DNA of 49,939 bases from Streptomyces sp. IMTB 2501 (GTDB taxonomy: Bacteria; Actinomycetota; Actinomycetes; Streptomycetales; Streptomycetaceae), in the NCBI RefSeq assembly GCF_001953885.1, contig NZ_MQUS01000048.1:1-49939 (forward strand), written 5' to 3'. Of the stretch, positions 43,412 through 49,939 are shown in pieces. A program made the position numbers and the translations under genes. Numbering within the stretch: the first letter of the stretch is position 1; the number at the start of each line of letters is the position of its first letter. The notes beneath the pieces are model-generated. The model did not search any database, was not told the origin of the DNA, and worked only from the letters and a program-made list of their open reading frames with translations.

Positions 43412-44452
43412 ATGGAGCGTGTACGTGACCTCTCTGAGCTGCCGAAAGCCCATCTGCACCTGCACTTCACCGGTTCGATGCGACCGGGGACCGTCCTGGA
43501 ACTGGCCGACAAGTACGGCGTACGACTGCCCGAGGCCCTGACGGAAGCGCTGACCAGCGGCGAACCGCCCAGGCTGCGGGCCACGGACGAACGGGGCTGG
43601 TTCCGTTTCCAGCGGCTGTACGACGCGGCGCGCTCCTGCCTGCGCGAACCGGAGGACATCCAGCGCCTGGTCCGGGAGGCCGCCGAGGAGGACCTGAGGG
43701 ACGGCTCGGGCTGGCTGGAGATCCAGGTGGACCCGACGTCGTACGCGCCTAGGCTGGGCGGGCTGATCCCGGCGCTGGAGATCATCCTGGACGCGGTGGA
43801 CACCGCCTCCCGGGAGACGGGGATCGGCATGCGTGTGCTGGTCGCCGCCAACCGTATGAAGCACCCGCTGGACGCCCGCACGCTGGCCCGGCTGGCGGTG
43901 CGGTACACGGACCGGGGCGTGGTCGGTTTCGGGCTCTCCAACGACGAGCGGCGGGGCATGGCGCGGGACTTCGACCGGGCCTTCCACATCGCGCGCGAGG
44001 GCGGTCTGCTGTCAGCCCCGCACGGCGGCGAGCTGACCGGCCCGGCCTCTGTGCGCGACTGCCTGGACGACCTGCACGCCTCGCGGATCGGGCACGGGGT
44101 GCGCGCGGCGGAGGACCCGCGGCTGCTGAAGCGGCTGGCCGACCGGGGCGTGACCTGCGAGGTGTGCCCGGCGTCGAACGTGGCGCTCGGCGTGTACGAG
44201 AAGCCTGAGGACGTGCCCCTGCGGACCCTCTTCGAGGCCGGCGTCCCGATGGCCCTCGGGGCCGACGACCCGCTGCTGTTCGGCTCCCGGCTGGCGGCTC
44301 AGTACGAGATCGCCCGGCACGCCCACGGCTTCTCGGACGCCGAACTCGCCGAACTGGCCCGCCAGTCGGTGCGGGCCTCGGCCGCTCCGGAGGACGTCAG
44401 GGCGCGACTGCTGGCCGGCGTCGACGACTGGCTGGCGCGCCCGGCCGTCTGA
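43412..44452 (+). CDS. add: Adenosine deaminase family protein
   Basis: The 346-residue TIM-barrel amidohydrolase would deaminate adenosine to inosine in purine salvage. It starts MERVRDLSELPKAHLHLHFT with the zinc pair HLHLHFTGS, then APHGGEL (metal His and catalytic Glu), SRIGHGVRA and GADDPLLFG carrying the zinc Asp. The residue before the Asp pair is Ala where many ADAs have Ser or Thr. Substrate preference cannot be fixed from sequence; adenine deaminase-like activity is an alternative. The ATG at 43412 matches the family start. Confidence 0.88.
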   Translation: MERVRDLSELPKAHLHLHFTGSMRPGTVLELADKYGVRLPEALTEALTSGEPPRLRATDERGWFRFQRLYDAARSCLREPEDIQRLVREAAEEDLRDGSGWLEIQVDPTSYAPRLGGLIPALEIILDAVDTASRETGIGMRVLVAANRMKHPLDARTLARLAVRYTDRGVVGFGLSNDERRGMARDFDRAFHIAREGGLLSAPHGGELTGPASVRDCLDDLHASRIGHGVRAAEDPRLLKRLADRGVTCEVCPASNVALGVYEKPEDVPLRTLFEAGVPMALGADDPLLFGSRLAAQYEIARHAHGFSDAELAELARQSVRASAAPEDVRARLLAGVDDWLARPAV

Positions 44453-44572
44453 AGTGGCCGCGGGGCGGACAGGCCCGGAAGCCGGTCAGCACATGGCCGT
44501 GCCGGCGAAGACGTCTCGGGTCAGGACGCCGTGCCCGTGTCCGGATGTGTTTGTCATGCCCCGGCCTGATGC

Positions 44573-45184
44573 TCACGCGGAGCCCGGCGCGATCGAGATT
44601 CCGCCCAGCAGTGTCTTCGCGAGCCGCGCGGCGAATGTGTCGAGCGGCGGCCGCTCCCCCGTCTCGGTCGCGTCGTAGGCGAACGCGCGCTGCACACAGG
44701 CACCCAGCAGCAGCGAGGCGGCCGCGAGGGTGTCGGCGTCGGCGCGGACGCGGCCGAGGCCCTGTTCGGCGCGGAGGTAGGCGTCCAGGTCCTGGATCGG
44801 CCGGTGCGGGCCAGAGCCGAGCTTGCGCAGCGCGTCGAAGTGGCGCTGTTTGAGCTGGGTCTCGGCGTACAGGGAGGCGGCGATCGGGAAGCTCTGCTCG
44901 TAGAAGAGGGCGGCCTCGCGGGCGATCTCGGTCAGGTTGCCTTCCAGAGTGCCCTGACCCGGTTCGGCGGCGAGGCGGCCCAGCAGCGGGGTGAGCCGCG
45001 GCAGACGCTCGGTGAGCACCCGTACGAACAGCTCTTCCTTGCTCTCGAAGTACTTGTAGAGGGCCGCTTCGGAGCAGCCGGCCGCGCGGGCGATCTCCTT
45101 GGTGGTGGCGCGGGCGAGTCCCACGGTGAGCATCAGCTCGTGGGCGGCGTCGAGGATGCGGACACGCGCCGGCTTCGGCTCCAT
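44573..45184 (-). CDS. TetR-family regulator
   Basis: The 203-residue repressor-type protein has an N-terminal helix-turn-helix at about residues 8-54 (ILDAAHELMLTVGLARATTK, EIARAAGCSEAALYKYFESK) and a helical ligand domain (FYEQSFPIAASLYAETQL, LAAASLLLGACVQRAFAYDA). It is divergent from an NAD(P)-binding oxidoreductase gene, with an inverted repeat between them, so it probably controls that gene and itself. The ligand is unknown. The plus-strand add gene ends 120 nt away; that gap has no clear terminator. Confidence 0.92.
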   Translation of the reverse strand: MEPKPARVRILDAAHELMLTVGLARATTKEIARAAGCSEAALYKYFESKEELFVRVLTERLPRLTPLLGRLAAEPGQGTLEGNLTEIAREAALFYEQSFPIAASLYAETQLKQRHFDALRKLGSGPHRPIQDLDAYLRAEQGLGRVRADADTLAAASLLLGACVQRAFAYDATETGERPPLDTFAARLAKTLLGGISIAPGSA

Positions 45185-45244
45185 GGGTCGTCCAATCGGG
45201 CTTGACGGGTGGGTGAGTGCTTACCCACTCTAGGGGGAGCAGGG

Positions 45245-45260
45245 GTGAGTGAACACTCAC
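45245..45260. promoter_or_regulatory. Candidate TetR operator GTGAGTG-AA-CACTCAC
   Basis: A perfect inverted repeat of 7-bp arms around AA lies 28 bp before the oxidoreductase ATG. A related imperfect copy, GAGTG...CACTC, lies at 45215-45230, between the two divergent starts. Position and symmetry suit autoregulation by the adjacent TetR. Confidence 0.6.
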
Positions 45261-45287
45261 CCACCCATCCCGAGTACGGGAGCACTC

Positions 45288-45920
45288 ATGAACCTCACCG
45301 TTTTCGGCGCCACCGGCGGCATCGGCCGGGAGATCGTGCGTCAGGCGCTCGGCGCCGGCCACCGGGTGACCGCCGTGGTCCGCGATCCGGCGCGGCTCGA
45401 CGTCACCGGGGACGCGCTGGAGGTGTTCCGCGCCGACCTGGCCGACCCCGAGGAGCTGCGCGCCGCCGTCCGGGGCCGGGACGCGGTCCTGTCCGGCCTG
45501 GGCGCGCGCAGCCGCAAGGACGCCGGCGTCGCCACCCGGCTGACCCGCACCGTCCTGCGCGCCATGGAGGCGGAGGGGGTACGACGGCTGCTCGTGGTCA
45601 GCGCCGCTCCCGTCGGCCCCGTTCCCGAGGGCGACGGCCCCCTGGACCGGGCCATGCGCGGCGTGGTGTCGGCCGTCCTGAAGGACGTCTACACCGACCT
45701 GCGCGGGATGGAGGCCGAACTGGCCCGCAGCAGCACCGACTGGACGTCCGTACGGCCGCCGCGCCTGCAGAACAAGCCGCTCACCGGCCGCTACCGCAGC
45801 GTCGTCGGCGGCTTCCCGCGCAAGGGCCGCTTCATCGCACGCGCGGACGTCGCGCACGCGATGCTGGCGATGATCGACGACGAGGGGACGGTGAAGCAGG
45901 GGGTGGGAGTGGCCTATTAG
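45288..45920 (+). CDS. NAD(P)-binding oxidoreductase (atypical SDR)
   Basis: The 210-residue Rossmann protein starts MNLTVFGATGGIGREIVRQA with the GxTGGIG dinucleotide motif at residues 6-12, then VTAVVRDPARL, VFRADLADPEELRAAVRGRD and AVLSGLGARS. There is no classic Tyr-X3-Lys. It resembles NmrA/BVR-B-type reductases or NAD(P)-sensing proteins. I start at ATG 45288 with a GGGAG site rather than an upstream GTG. It is divergent from and probably regulated by the TetR gene. The substrate is unknown. Confidence 0.88.
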   Translation: MNLTVFGATGGIGREIVRQALGAGHRVTAVVRDPARLDVTGDALEVFRADLADPEELRAAVRGRDAVLSGLGARSRKDAGVATRLTRTVLRAMEAEGVRRLLVVSAAPVGPVPEGDGPLDRAMRGVVSAVLKDVYTDLRGMEAELARSSTDWTSVRPPRLQNKPLTGRYRSVVGGFPRKGRFIARADVAHAMLAMIDDEGTVKQGVGVAY

Positions 45921-45939
45921 CCCGCCGCCGCTATGGGCG

Positions 45940-46995
45940 CTACAGGCTCACACCGACGGTCACCGGTTCGTTGACCAGGGTGACCCCGAAGGCCTCGCGG
46001 ACCCCGGCGACCACCTCGCGAGCCAGCGCCAGCAGGTCCTCGGTGGTGGCGTCGCCCCGGTTGGTGAGGGCGAGGGTGTGCTTGGTGGAGATACGGGCGG
46101 GCCCGCTGCCGTAGCCCTTGGTGAAGCCCGCCTTGTCGATCAGCCAGGCCGCGGAGGTCTTCGTACGGCCCTCCCCCGCCGGGTAGGCGGGCGGCTCGAC
46201 GCCCTCGCCCAGCCGCTCACGCACGCGCGCGTGGAACGCGGCGAACTGCCCGTCGGTGAGGATCGGGTTGGTGAAGAAGGACCCGGCGGACCAGGTGTCG
46301 TGGTCCTCGGCGTCGAGGACCATGCCTTTACCGGCCCGCAGCTTCAGCACGGTCGCGCGGGCGTCGGCCAGCGGCACCCGGTCGCCCGGCTCGACGCCGA
46401 GCGCGCGGGCCACCTCGGGGTACTTGACGGGCGCGGACCGCCCGCCCGCGTCCTCCAGCTCGAAGCGGACGCGCAGCACGACATGGCGCTCGGGGTCCGC
46501 CTTGAAGCGGCTGTGACGGTACGAGAAGGCGCACTCCTCGTTCGTCAGTGTGACGGTCTCGCCGGCGCGCCGGTCGTAGGCGACGACCTCGGTGAGGGTG
46601 GAGGAGATCTCCTGGCCATAGGCACCCACGTTCTGGATGGGGGTGGCGCCCGCGGATCCGGGGATGCCGGCCAGGCACTCGATCCCGGCGAGCCGGGCCT
46701 CGACCGTGCGGGCGACGGCGTCCGTCCACACCTCGCCGGCCGCCAGCTCCAGCGTCGTGCCGCGCAGTTCGACACCGCGCGTGGCGATGCGTACGGCGGT
46801 GCCGTCGAAGCCCTTGTCGCCGATGACCAGGTTCGATCCGCCGCCGATGACCAGCAGCGGCGTCCCGCTGTCGTCGGCCGCACGGACGGCGGCGATCACC
46901 TCGGCGTCGGTCACCGCGGTGACCAGCCGCGTCGCGGGACCGCCCAGCCGGAAGGTGGTCAGCGGGGCAAGAGGGGCGTCGTGGAGTACCTGCAC
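45940..46995 (-). CDS. murB: UDP-N-acetylmuramate dehydrogenase
   Basis: The 351-residue FAD enzyme makes UDP-MurNAc from UDP-GlcNAc-enolpyruvate in peptidoglycan synthesis. It has the FAD-binding stretch LLVIGGGSNLVIGDKGFDGT near 40-60, GIPGSAGATPIQNVGAYGQE near 110 and the active-site AGSFFTNP near 240. It ends with a conserved KHTLALTNRGDATTEDLLAL stretch. The GTG at 46995 gives the usual N-terminus VQVLHDAPLAPLTTFRLGGP. It is convergent with the oxidoreductase gene, 19 nt away. Confidence 0.95.
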   Translation of the reverse strand: MQVLHDAPLAPLTTFRLGGPATRLVTAVTDAEVIAAVRAADDSGTPLLVIGGGSNLVIGDKGFDGTAVRIATRGVELRGTTLELAAGEVWTDAVARTVEARLAGIECLAGIPGSAGATPIQNVGAYGQEISSTLTEVVAYDRRAGETVTLTNEECAFSYRHSRFKADPERHVVLRVRFELEDAGGRSAPVKYPEVARALGVEPGDRVPLADARATVLKLRAGKGMVLDAEDHDTWSAGSFFTNPILTDGQFAAFHARVRERLGEGVEPPAYPAGEGRTKTSAAWLIDKAGFTKGYGSGPARISTKHTLALTNRGDATTEDLLALAREVVAGVREAFGVTLVNEPVTVGVSL

Positions 46996-47078
46996 GGGCC
47001 CAAGACTACGAGACGGCTCCGACAGCACCGTATCCGCGCGGGCGGCGGTCACCCGCTGCCCTGTGGGGACATACGCGC

Positions 47079-47116
47079 ACGCGCGCGTGGACTCCACTCG
47101 AAGCCCACGCGCGCGT
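47079..47116 (-). terminator. Terminator between the DUF3291 gene and murB
   Basis: ACGCGCGCGTGG (47079-47090) pairs perfectly with CCACGCGCGCGT (47105-47116), loop 14 nt, 30 nt after the DUF3291 stop. The arms are alternating CG-rich, so slippage pairings are possible too. Confidence 0.7.
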
Positions 47117-47146
47117 ACGCGAAGTGAAGGACGGCCGTCCGGCGGT

Positions 47147-47536
47147 CTACGCGAGCCGCCGCTCCGCCTCCTCCCAGCTCACGGGCAGCTGGTCGCTGGA
47201 GGTCTGCCAGGTGGCGAACGCCGCGTCTCGCATGTTGGCGGCCAGGGCATGCGAGGTGGGCCGGTGGACGCCGGAGCGGGCGAATGCCTTCAGCGCGTCG
47301 GCGGACTCCCAGGCCGACAGCGTCCAGAAGGTCTTCCGCAGGGGCTGTGCCTTGAGGGAGGCCCCGTAGGCGCCGGGCGCCCGGCCGACCTGCCGCCACA
47401 CGGCCGGCGTACGGACGAGGAAGCGGAGGGCGCCCCACAGGGTGCGGGTCTCGAAGCGCGAGGCGAAGACATGCACCTCGGCGTCCTGCGGCGGAGTGTT
47501 CGGCACGATCCAGGGAAGTGCGGGGATTCCGGGCAT
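47147..47536 (-). CDS. DUF3291/monooxygenase-like small protein
   Basis: This 129-residue protein starts MPGIPALPWIVPNTPPQDAE after a strong AAGGAG site. It has VHVFASRFETRTLWGALRFL, FWTLSAWESADALKAFARSG and TSSDQLPVSWEEAERRLA. The pattern fits the dimeric alpha/beta-barrel DUF3291 or antibiotic-biosynthesis-monooxygenase superfamily, such as heme-degrading or CrtA-like proteins. No metal or cofactor ligand can be assigned. It lies 59 nt after the MFS gene on the same strand and may be co-transcribed with it. Confidence 0.75.
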   Translation of the reverse strand: MPGIPALPWIVPNTPPQDAEVHVFASRFETRTLWGALRFLVRTPAVWRQVGRAPGAYGASLKAQPLRKTFWTLSAWESADALKAFARSGVHRPTSHALAANMRDAAFATWQTSSDQLPVSWEEAERRLA

Positions 47537-47595
47537 CGCGATCTCCTTGTGGCGAGGTTTCCGGACGAGTTCCGGGGCGAGGCTCCCGGCGGGCT

Positions 47596-49131
47596 TCAGC
47601 GGGCGGTGGTCTCCAGAGCGGCCGTCTGCGCAGCGGTGGTCGGCGAGGCCGCGGCGGGCGTCTCTGCTGCGGGAGCCTCGATGGCAGTGACCCCCGGACC
47701 GGTCGCGGACGTCCGCCCGTCCACCGCGGCGAGCCCGGCGGTCTTCCGTCGGGCCGGGATCACCAGGGCCGCGACCGCGGCGAGGGCGACCACCGCCGAG
47801 CCGGTGACCAGGGCGGGCCGCAGGCCGTCCACGAAGCTCTGCGCGCTCTCGTAGCCGCCCTGCGCGGAGAAGATCGACGACATCACCGCGATGCCGAGCG
47901 CACCGCCCACCTCGCGCAGCGCGTTGTTGGCGCCGGAGGCGATGCCCTGCTCCTGCGGACGGACGCTGGACATGACCAGGTTGGCGGCCGGCGCGAAGTA
48001 GAGGGCCATGCCGACCCCGCTGATGATCAAGGCGGGCAGCTGGGCGGCGTAGGAGGCGTCCGCGGTGGCCACGACGGCCATGCAGCCGAGACCGACGGCC
48101 TGGAGCAACAGGCCCGCGGCGACGACCGGCCGGCCGCCGATGCGGTCGGAGAGGATCCCGGCCACCGGCGCGACGAGCATCGGCATGCCGGTCCAGGGCA
48201 GCATCCTCAGACCAGCCTCGGTGGGCGAGTAGCCGAGCACTCCCTGCATGTACTGGCTGAGCAGGAAGATCGAGCCGAACATGCCGACGAACATCAGCAG
48301 GCTGGCCGCGTTGATCCCGGAGAAGGCGCGGGAACGGAACAGCCGCATGGGGAGCATGGGGTTCTTGTTGTGGATGCCGTGGTGCACGAAACCCGCGAGC
48401 AGCGCGGCGCCGGCGGACAGCGCGGTGAGCACCACGGCGTCGGTCCAGCCGTCGGCGGGCCCGCGGACCAGGCCGTACACGATCCCGAAGAGTCCGCCAC
48501 TGGCGAGCAGGGTGCCGGGCACGTCGAGGGGGGCTCCGGTGCCGTAGGACTCGGCGAGGCGCAGACGGGCGAGCGGCAGCGTGATCAGGCCGAGCGGGAC
48601 GTTGAGCCAGAAGATCCAGTGCCAGGAGACGTGTTCGGTGAGACTGCCGCCGATGAGCGGTCCGGAGGCGACGGCGAGCCCGTTGACGGCGCCCCAGATG
48701 CCGTACACGGTCCCGCGTTTGGCGGCGGGTACGGCCGCGGTCAGCAGGGTGAGCGTGAGCGGCATCATCACGGCCGCGCCGACGCCCTGGACCGCGCGGG
48801 CGGCGATCAGGGAGCCGATGCCGGGTGCCATGGCCGCGGCGGCGGAGGCGGCGGTGAAGACGGCGAGGCCGGCCGTGAAGAGCCTGCGGCGCCCGAAGCG
48901 GTCGCCGAGCGCGGCGCCGAACATCAGCAGCACGGCGAAGGTGAGCGTGTAGGCGCTCACGGTCCACTCGAGGTCGTCCAGCGCGCCGCCGAGATCCTTG
49001 CGGATGGAGGGCAGGGCCGTGGTGACGACGAGGTTGTCGAGGGCCGCCATGAATCCGGCGACGCTGGTGATGACGAGAGCCCAGGCTGCGCTTCCGCGCC
49101 GCGCGCTGCTTTGCACTGTCCGATCCGACAT
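47596..49131 (-). CDS. MFS multidrug exporter, DHA2 (14-span) family
   Basis: The 511-residue transporter has about 14 membrane segments. Motif C and neighbours are recognisable: TSVAGFMAALDNLVVTTALP with the acidic Asp of TM1, ALGDRFGRRRLFTAGL (motif A), GVGAAVMMPLTLTLL and IWGAVNGLAVASGPLIGG. The C-terminus is an Ala/Thr-rich tail. It is adjacent to a TetR gene with matched operators, the QacA/EmrB-type arrangement for drug efflux. I use the ATG at 49131 after GGGGGAG; an in-frame ATG at 49149 is an alternative. Substrate unknown. Confidence 0.93.
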   Translation of the reverse strand: MSDRTVQSSARRGSAAWALVITSVAGFMAALDNLVVTTALPSIRKDLGGALDDLEWTVSAYTLTFAVLLMFGAALGDRFGRRRLFTAGLAVFTAASAAAAMAPGIGSLIAARAVQGVGAAVMMPLTLTLLTAAVPAAKRGTVYGIWGAVNGLAVASGPLIGGSLTEHVSWHWIFWLNVPLGLITLPLARLRLAESYGTGAPLDVPGTLLASGGLFGIVYGLVRGPADGWTDAVVLTALSAGAALLAGFVHHGIHNKNPMLPMRLFRSRAFSGINAASLLMFVGMFGSIFLLSQYMQGVLGYSPTEAGLRMLPWTGMPMLVAPVAGILSDRIGGRPVVAAGLLLQAVGLGCMAVVATADASYAAQLPALIISGVGMALYFAPAANLVMSSVRPQEQGIASGANNALREVGGALGIAVMSSIFSAQGGYESAQSFVDGLRPALVTGSAVVALAAVAALVIPARRKTAGLAAVDGRTSATGPGVTAIEAPAAETPAAASPTTAAQTAALETTAR

Positions 49132-49153
49132 CTCTCCCCCAGAGAGCATTTCT

Positions 49154-49175
49154 AGTTAGTTATTGATGACTAACT
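49154..49175. promoter_or_regulatory. TetR operator upstream of the MFS gene
   Basis: AGTTAGT (49154-49160) and ACTAACT (49169-49175), 8-nt spacer TATTGATG. It matches the second site at 49792-49813 in both arms and shares ATTGA in the spacer when the strands are aligned. It lies about 25 bp before the MFS start. Confidence 0.8.
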
Positions 49176-49214
49176 TGTTTGGGCATGAAAGAGGCGGGCC
49201 ACCGCCTCGATGAG

Positions 49215-49784
49215 CTACTTCTCCAGCCGCCCGGTGATCCGGGCCGACGGATACATTCCCTGCCAGACCCGGTGTTCGGGCGGAAACCCCATGGCAGCCA
49301 GGGTGTTGATGAGCATTCCGTACGCCAGGAACGTCGTGGTCTCGCCGTCGTCGGCCCCCAGCGGCAGATGAACCGTGTCCCAGAGCCTCATCCAGGCGGC
49401 CCGCACGGCCTCACCGAACTCGTGGTCGCCCTCCGCCTCGGCCGCCGCAACCGTGATGTACGTCTGCATCTGCATCTGGAGCTTCTCGGGCTGCTCCGTG
49501 ATCAGTCGCACATAGGCGTTGGCCATGGCATGCAGAGCCTCCTCCCCCTCCAGCCCTTCGGCCGCCTCCTCGAAGACCCGGCACGTGTCCTCCACGCACC
49601 GCAGCGACGCGGCGGCGAAGATCGCCTTCTTGCCCGCGAAGAGCCGGAAGAGATATGGCTGCGAGACACCCACACGGGTCGCGATCGCTTCCGTGGACGT
49701 GCCGTAGAAGCCCTTCCGTGCGAACTCCTCGATCGCCGCGCGAATGACGCTCTCGCGCCGCTCCTCTGCGCTCATCCTGACCAT
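49215..49784 (-). CDS. TetR-family regulator of the MFS exporter
   Basis: The 189-residue protein has an N-terminal helix-turn-helix (VIRAAIEEFARKGFYGTSTE, AIATRVGVSQPYLFRLFAGK) and a ligand domain with MANAYVRLITEQPEKLQMQM. It encodes the likely repressor of the MFS gene on the same strand, with a copy of the operator at its own promoter. Start is ATG 49784 (or 49775). The predicted promoter puts the start site almost at the ATG, so the mRNA may be leaderless. Confidence 0.92.
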   Translation of the reverse strand: MVRMSAEERRESVIRAAIEEFARKGFYGTSTEAIATRVGVSQPYLFRLFAGKKAIFAAASLRCVEDTCRVFEEAAEGLEGEEALHAMANAYVRLITEQPEKLQMQMQTYITVAAAEAEGDHEFGEAVRAAWMRLWDTVHLPLGADDGETTTFLAYGMLINTLAAMGFPPEHRVWQGMYPSARITGRLEK

Positions 49785-49790
49785 GCGCGT

Positions 49791-49825
49791 AAGTTAGTAC
49801 TCAATCACTAACTTGGCAAGCCCTC
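49791..49825 (-). promoter_or_regulatory. tetR promoter overlapped by the second operator
   Basis: AAGTTAGT (49791-49798) and ACTAACTT (49807-49814) form a perfect 8-bp inverted repeat with 8-nt spacer. On the minus strand, TTGCCA and TAACTT are separated by 17 bp and embrace the operator, so bound repressor would block the polymerase. This indicates autoregulation. Confidence 0.75.
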
Positions 49826-49840
49826 CGGCCGCAGACGCAT

Positions 49841-49875
49841 GTAAGGGGCGCCCCACCATGGAGGACACCCCTTAC
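49841..49875 (-). terminator. Hairpin upstream of tetR (probable terminator)
   Basis: GTAAGGGG (49841-49848) pairs with CCCCTTAC (49868-49875). It follows the stop of the minus-strand gene at the right edge, so it probably ends that gene before the tetR promoter. Confidence 0.55.
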
Positions 49876-49896
49876 CTCAGCACTGCGCGCAAGCCG

Positions 49897-49939
49897 TCAG
49901 GCCAGTCGTACGACCGCCCGGGACATGCCCAGCACCTTC
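49897..49939 (-). CDS. C-terminal fragment of an unidentified gene
   Basis: The minus strand ends an open frame with KVLGMSRAVVRLA and a TGA at 49897-49899. The frame continues past the right edge. Fourteen codons are too few to name a family. The hairpin just downstream and normal codon use support a real gene end. Confidence 0.45.
   Translation of the reverse strand, partial: KVLGMSRAVVRLA

Noticed and set aside
47041..47125. Alternating CG-rich tract considered as a CRISPR or Z-DNA repeat
   Set aside because: It is a single inverted repeat fitting a terminator; no spaced direct repeats are present. No CRISPR array was found in the window.
47147..48967. 606-codon minus-strand frame running through the MFS gene into the DUF3291 gene
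   Set aside because: Only its last 129 codons are real (DUF3291-like, with its own AAGGAG). The rest is an Arg/Gly-rich off-frame of the MFS gene.

Overview
This is chromosomal DNA from a high-GC actinomycete, almost certainly Streptomyces. Codon third positions are nearly always G or C, and GTG/TTG starts are common (rpoC, infA, secY, rplN, tuf, rpsL, rplA, nusG with GTG; rpoB with TTG). The RNA polymerase, EF-Tu, EF-G and ribosomal proteins match the Streptomyces versions closely, and the order murB-add-aspC-tRNA-Trp-secE-nusG-rplKA-lipoprotein-rplJL-rpoBC-rpsLG-fusA-tuf-S10-spc-rpoA is the one known from Streptomyces. Nearly everything is transcribed on the minus strand, so the biological order runs from high to low coordinates.

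Layout by coordinate. 1-45: start of rpoA. 213-14738: spc and S10 ribosomal-protein operons (rpsK back to rpsJ), with infA, map, adk and secY inside. 14739-15192: promoter and long leader of the S10 operon. 15193-21230: accessory segment with a WXG-like/hydrolase/lipoprotein operon, a DUF397 + XRE regulator pair divergent from a histidine-kinase-like ATPase, and two broken genes. 21333-25691: str operon (rpsL, rpsG, fusA, tuf) with a clear rpsL promoter. 26010-28287: plus-strand graveyard of three decayed genes (cyclase-like, NTPase/effector-like, M48 metallopeptidase). 28344-37466: rpoC, rpoB, rplL, rplJ with leaders, attenuator-like hairpins and promoters. 37781-38743: lipoprotein. 38945-41610: rplA, rplK, nusG, secE. 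41717-41789: tRNA-Trp. 42052-44452: aminotransferase and adenosine deaminase on the plus strand. 44573-47536: TetR / NAD(P)-binding divergon, murB and a DUF3291-like protein. 47596-49814: MFS exporter with its TetR regulator and two matching operators. 49897-49939: tail of one more gene.

The window is mainly the cell's transcription/translation core: ribosome, RNA polymerase, elongation factors, IF-1, Sec translocon, NusG and methionine aminopeptidase. The spaces between the conserved operons serve as landing sites for accessory genes, several of which are dying by small deletions and 5-bp slippage duplications. The most interesting regulatory signal is a 25-nt hairpin-forming element, identical at 24 of 25 positions, in the leaders of both the S10 operon and the str operon. 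Others are the layered rplJ leader, consecutive hairpins in several r-protein intercistronic gaps, and a pair of matching 22-bp TetR operators. I did not find a convincing wholly new intact system; the best candidate, the cyclase/NTPase/M48 block, is a pseudogene set.
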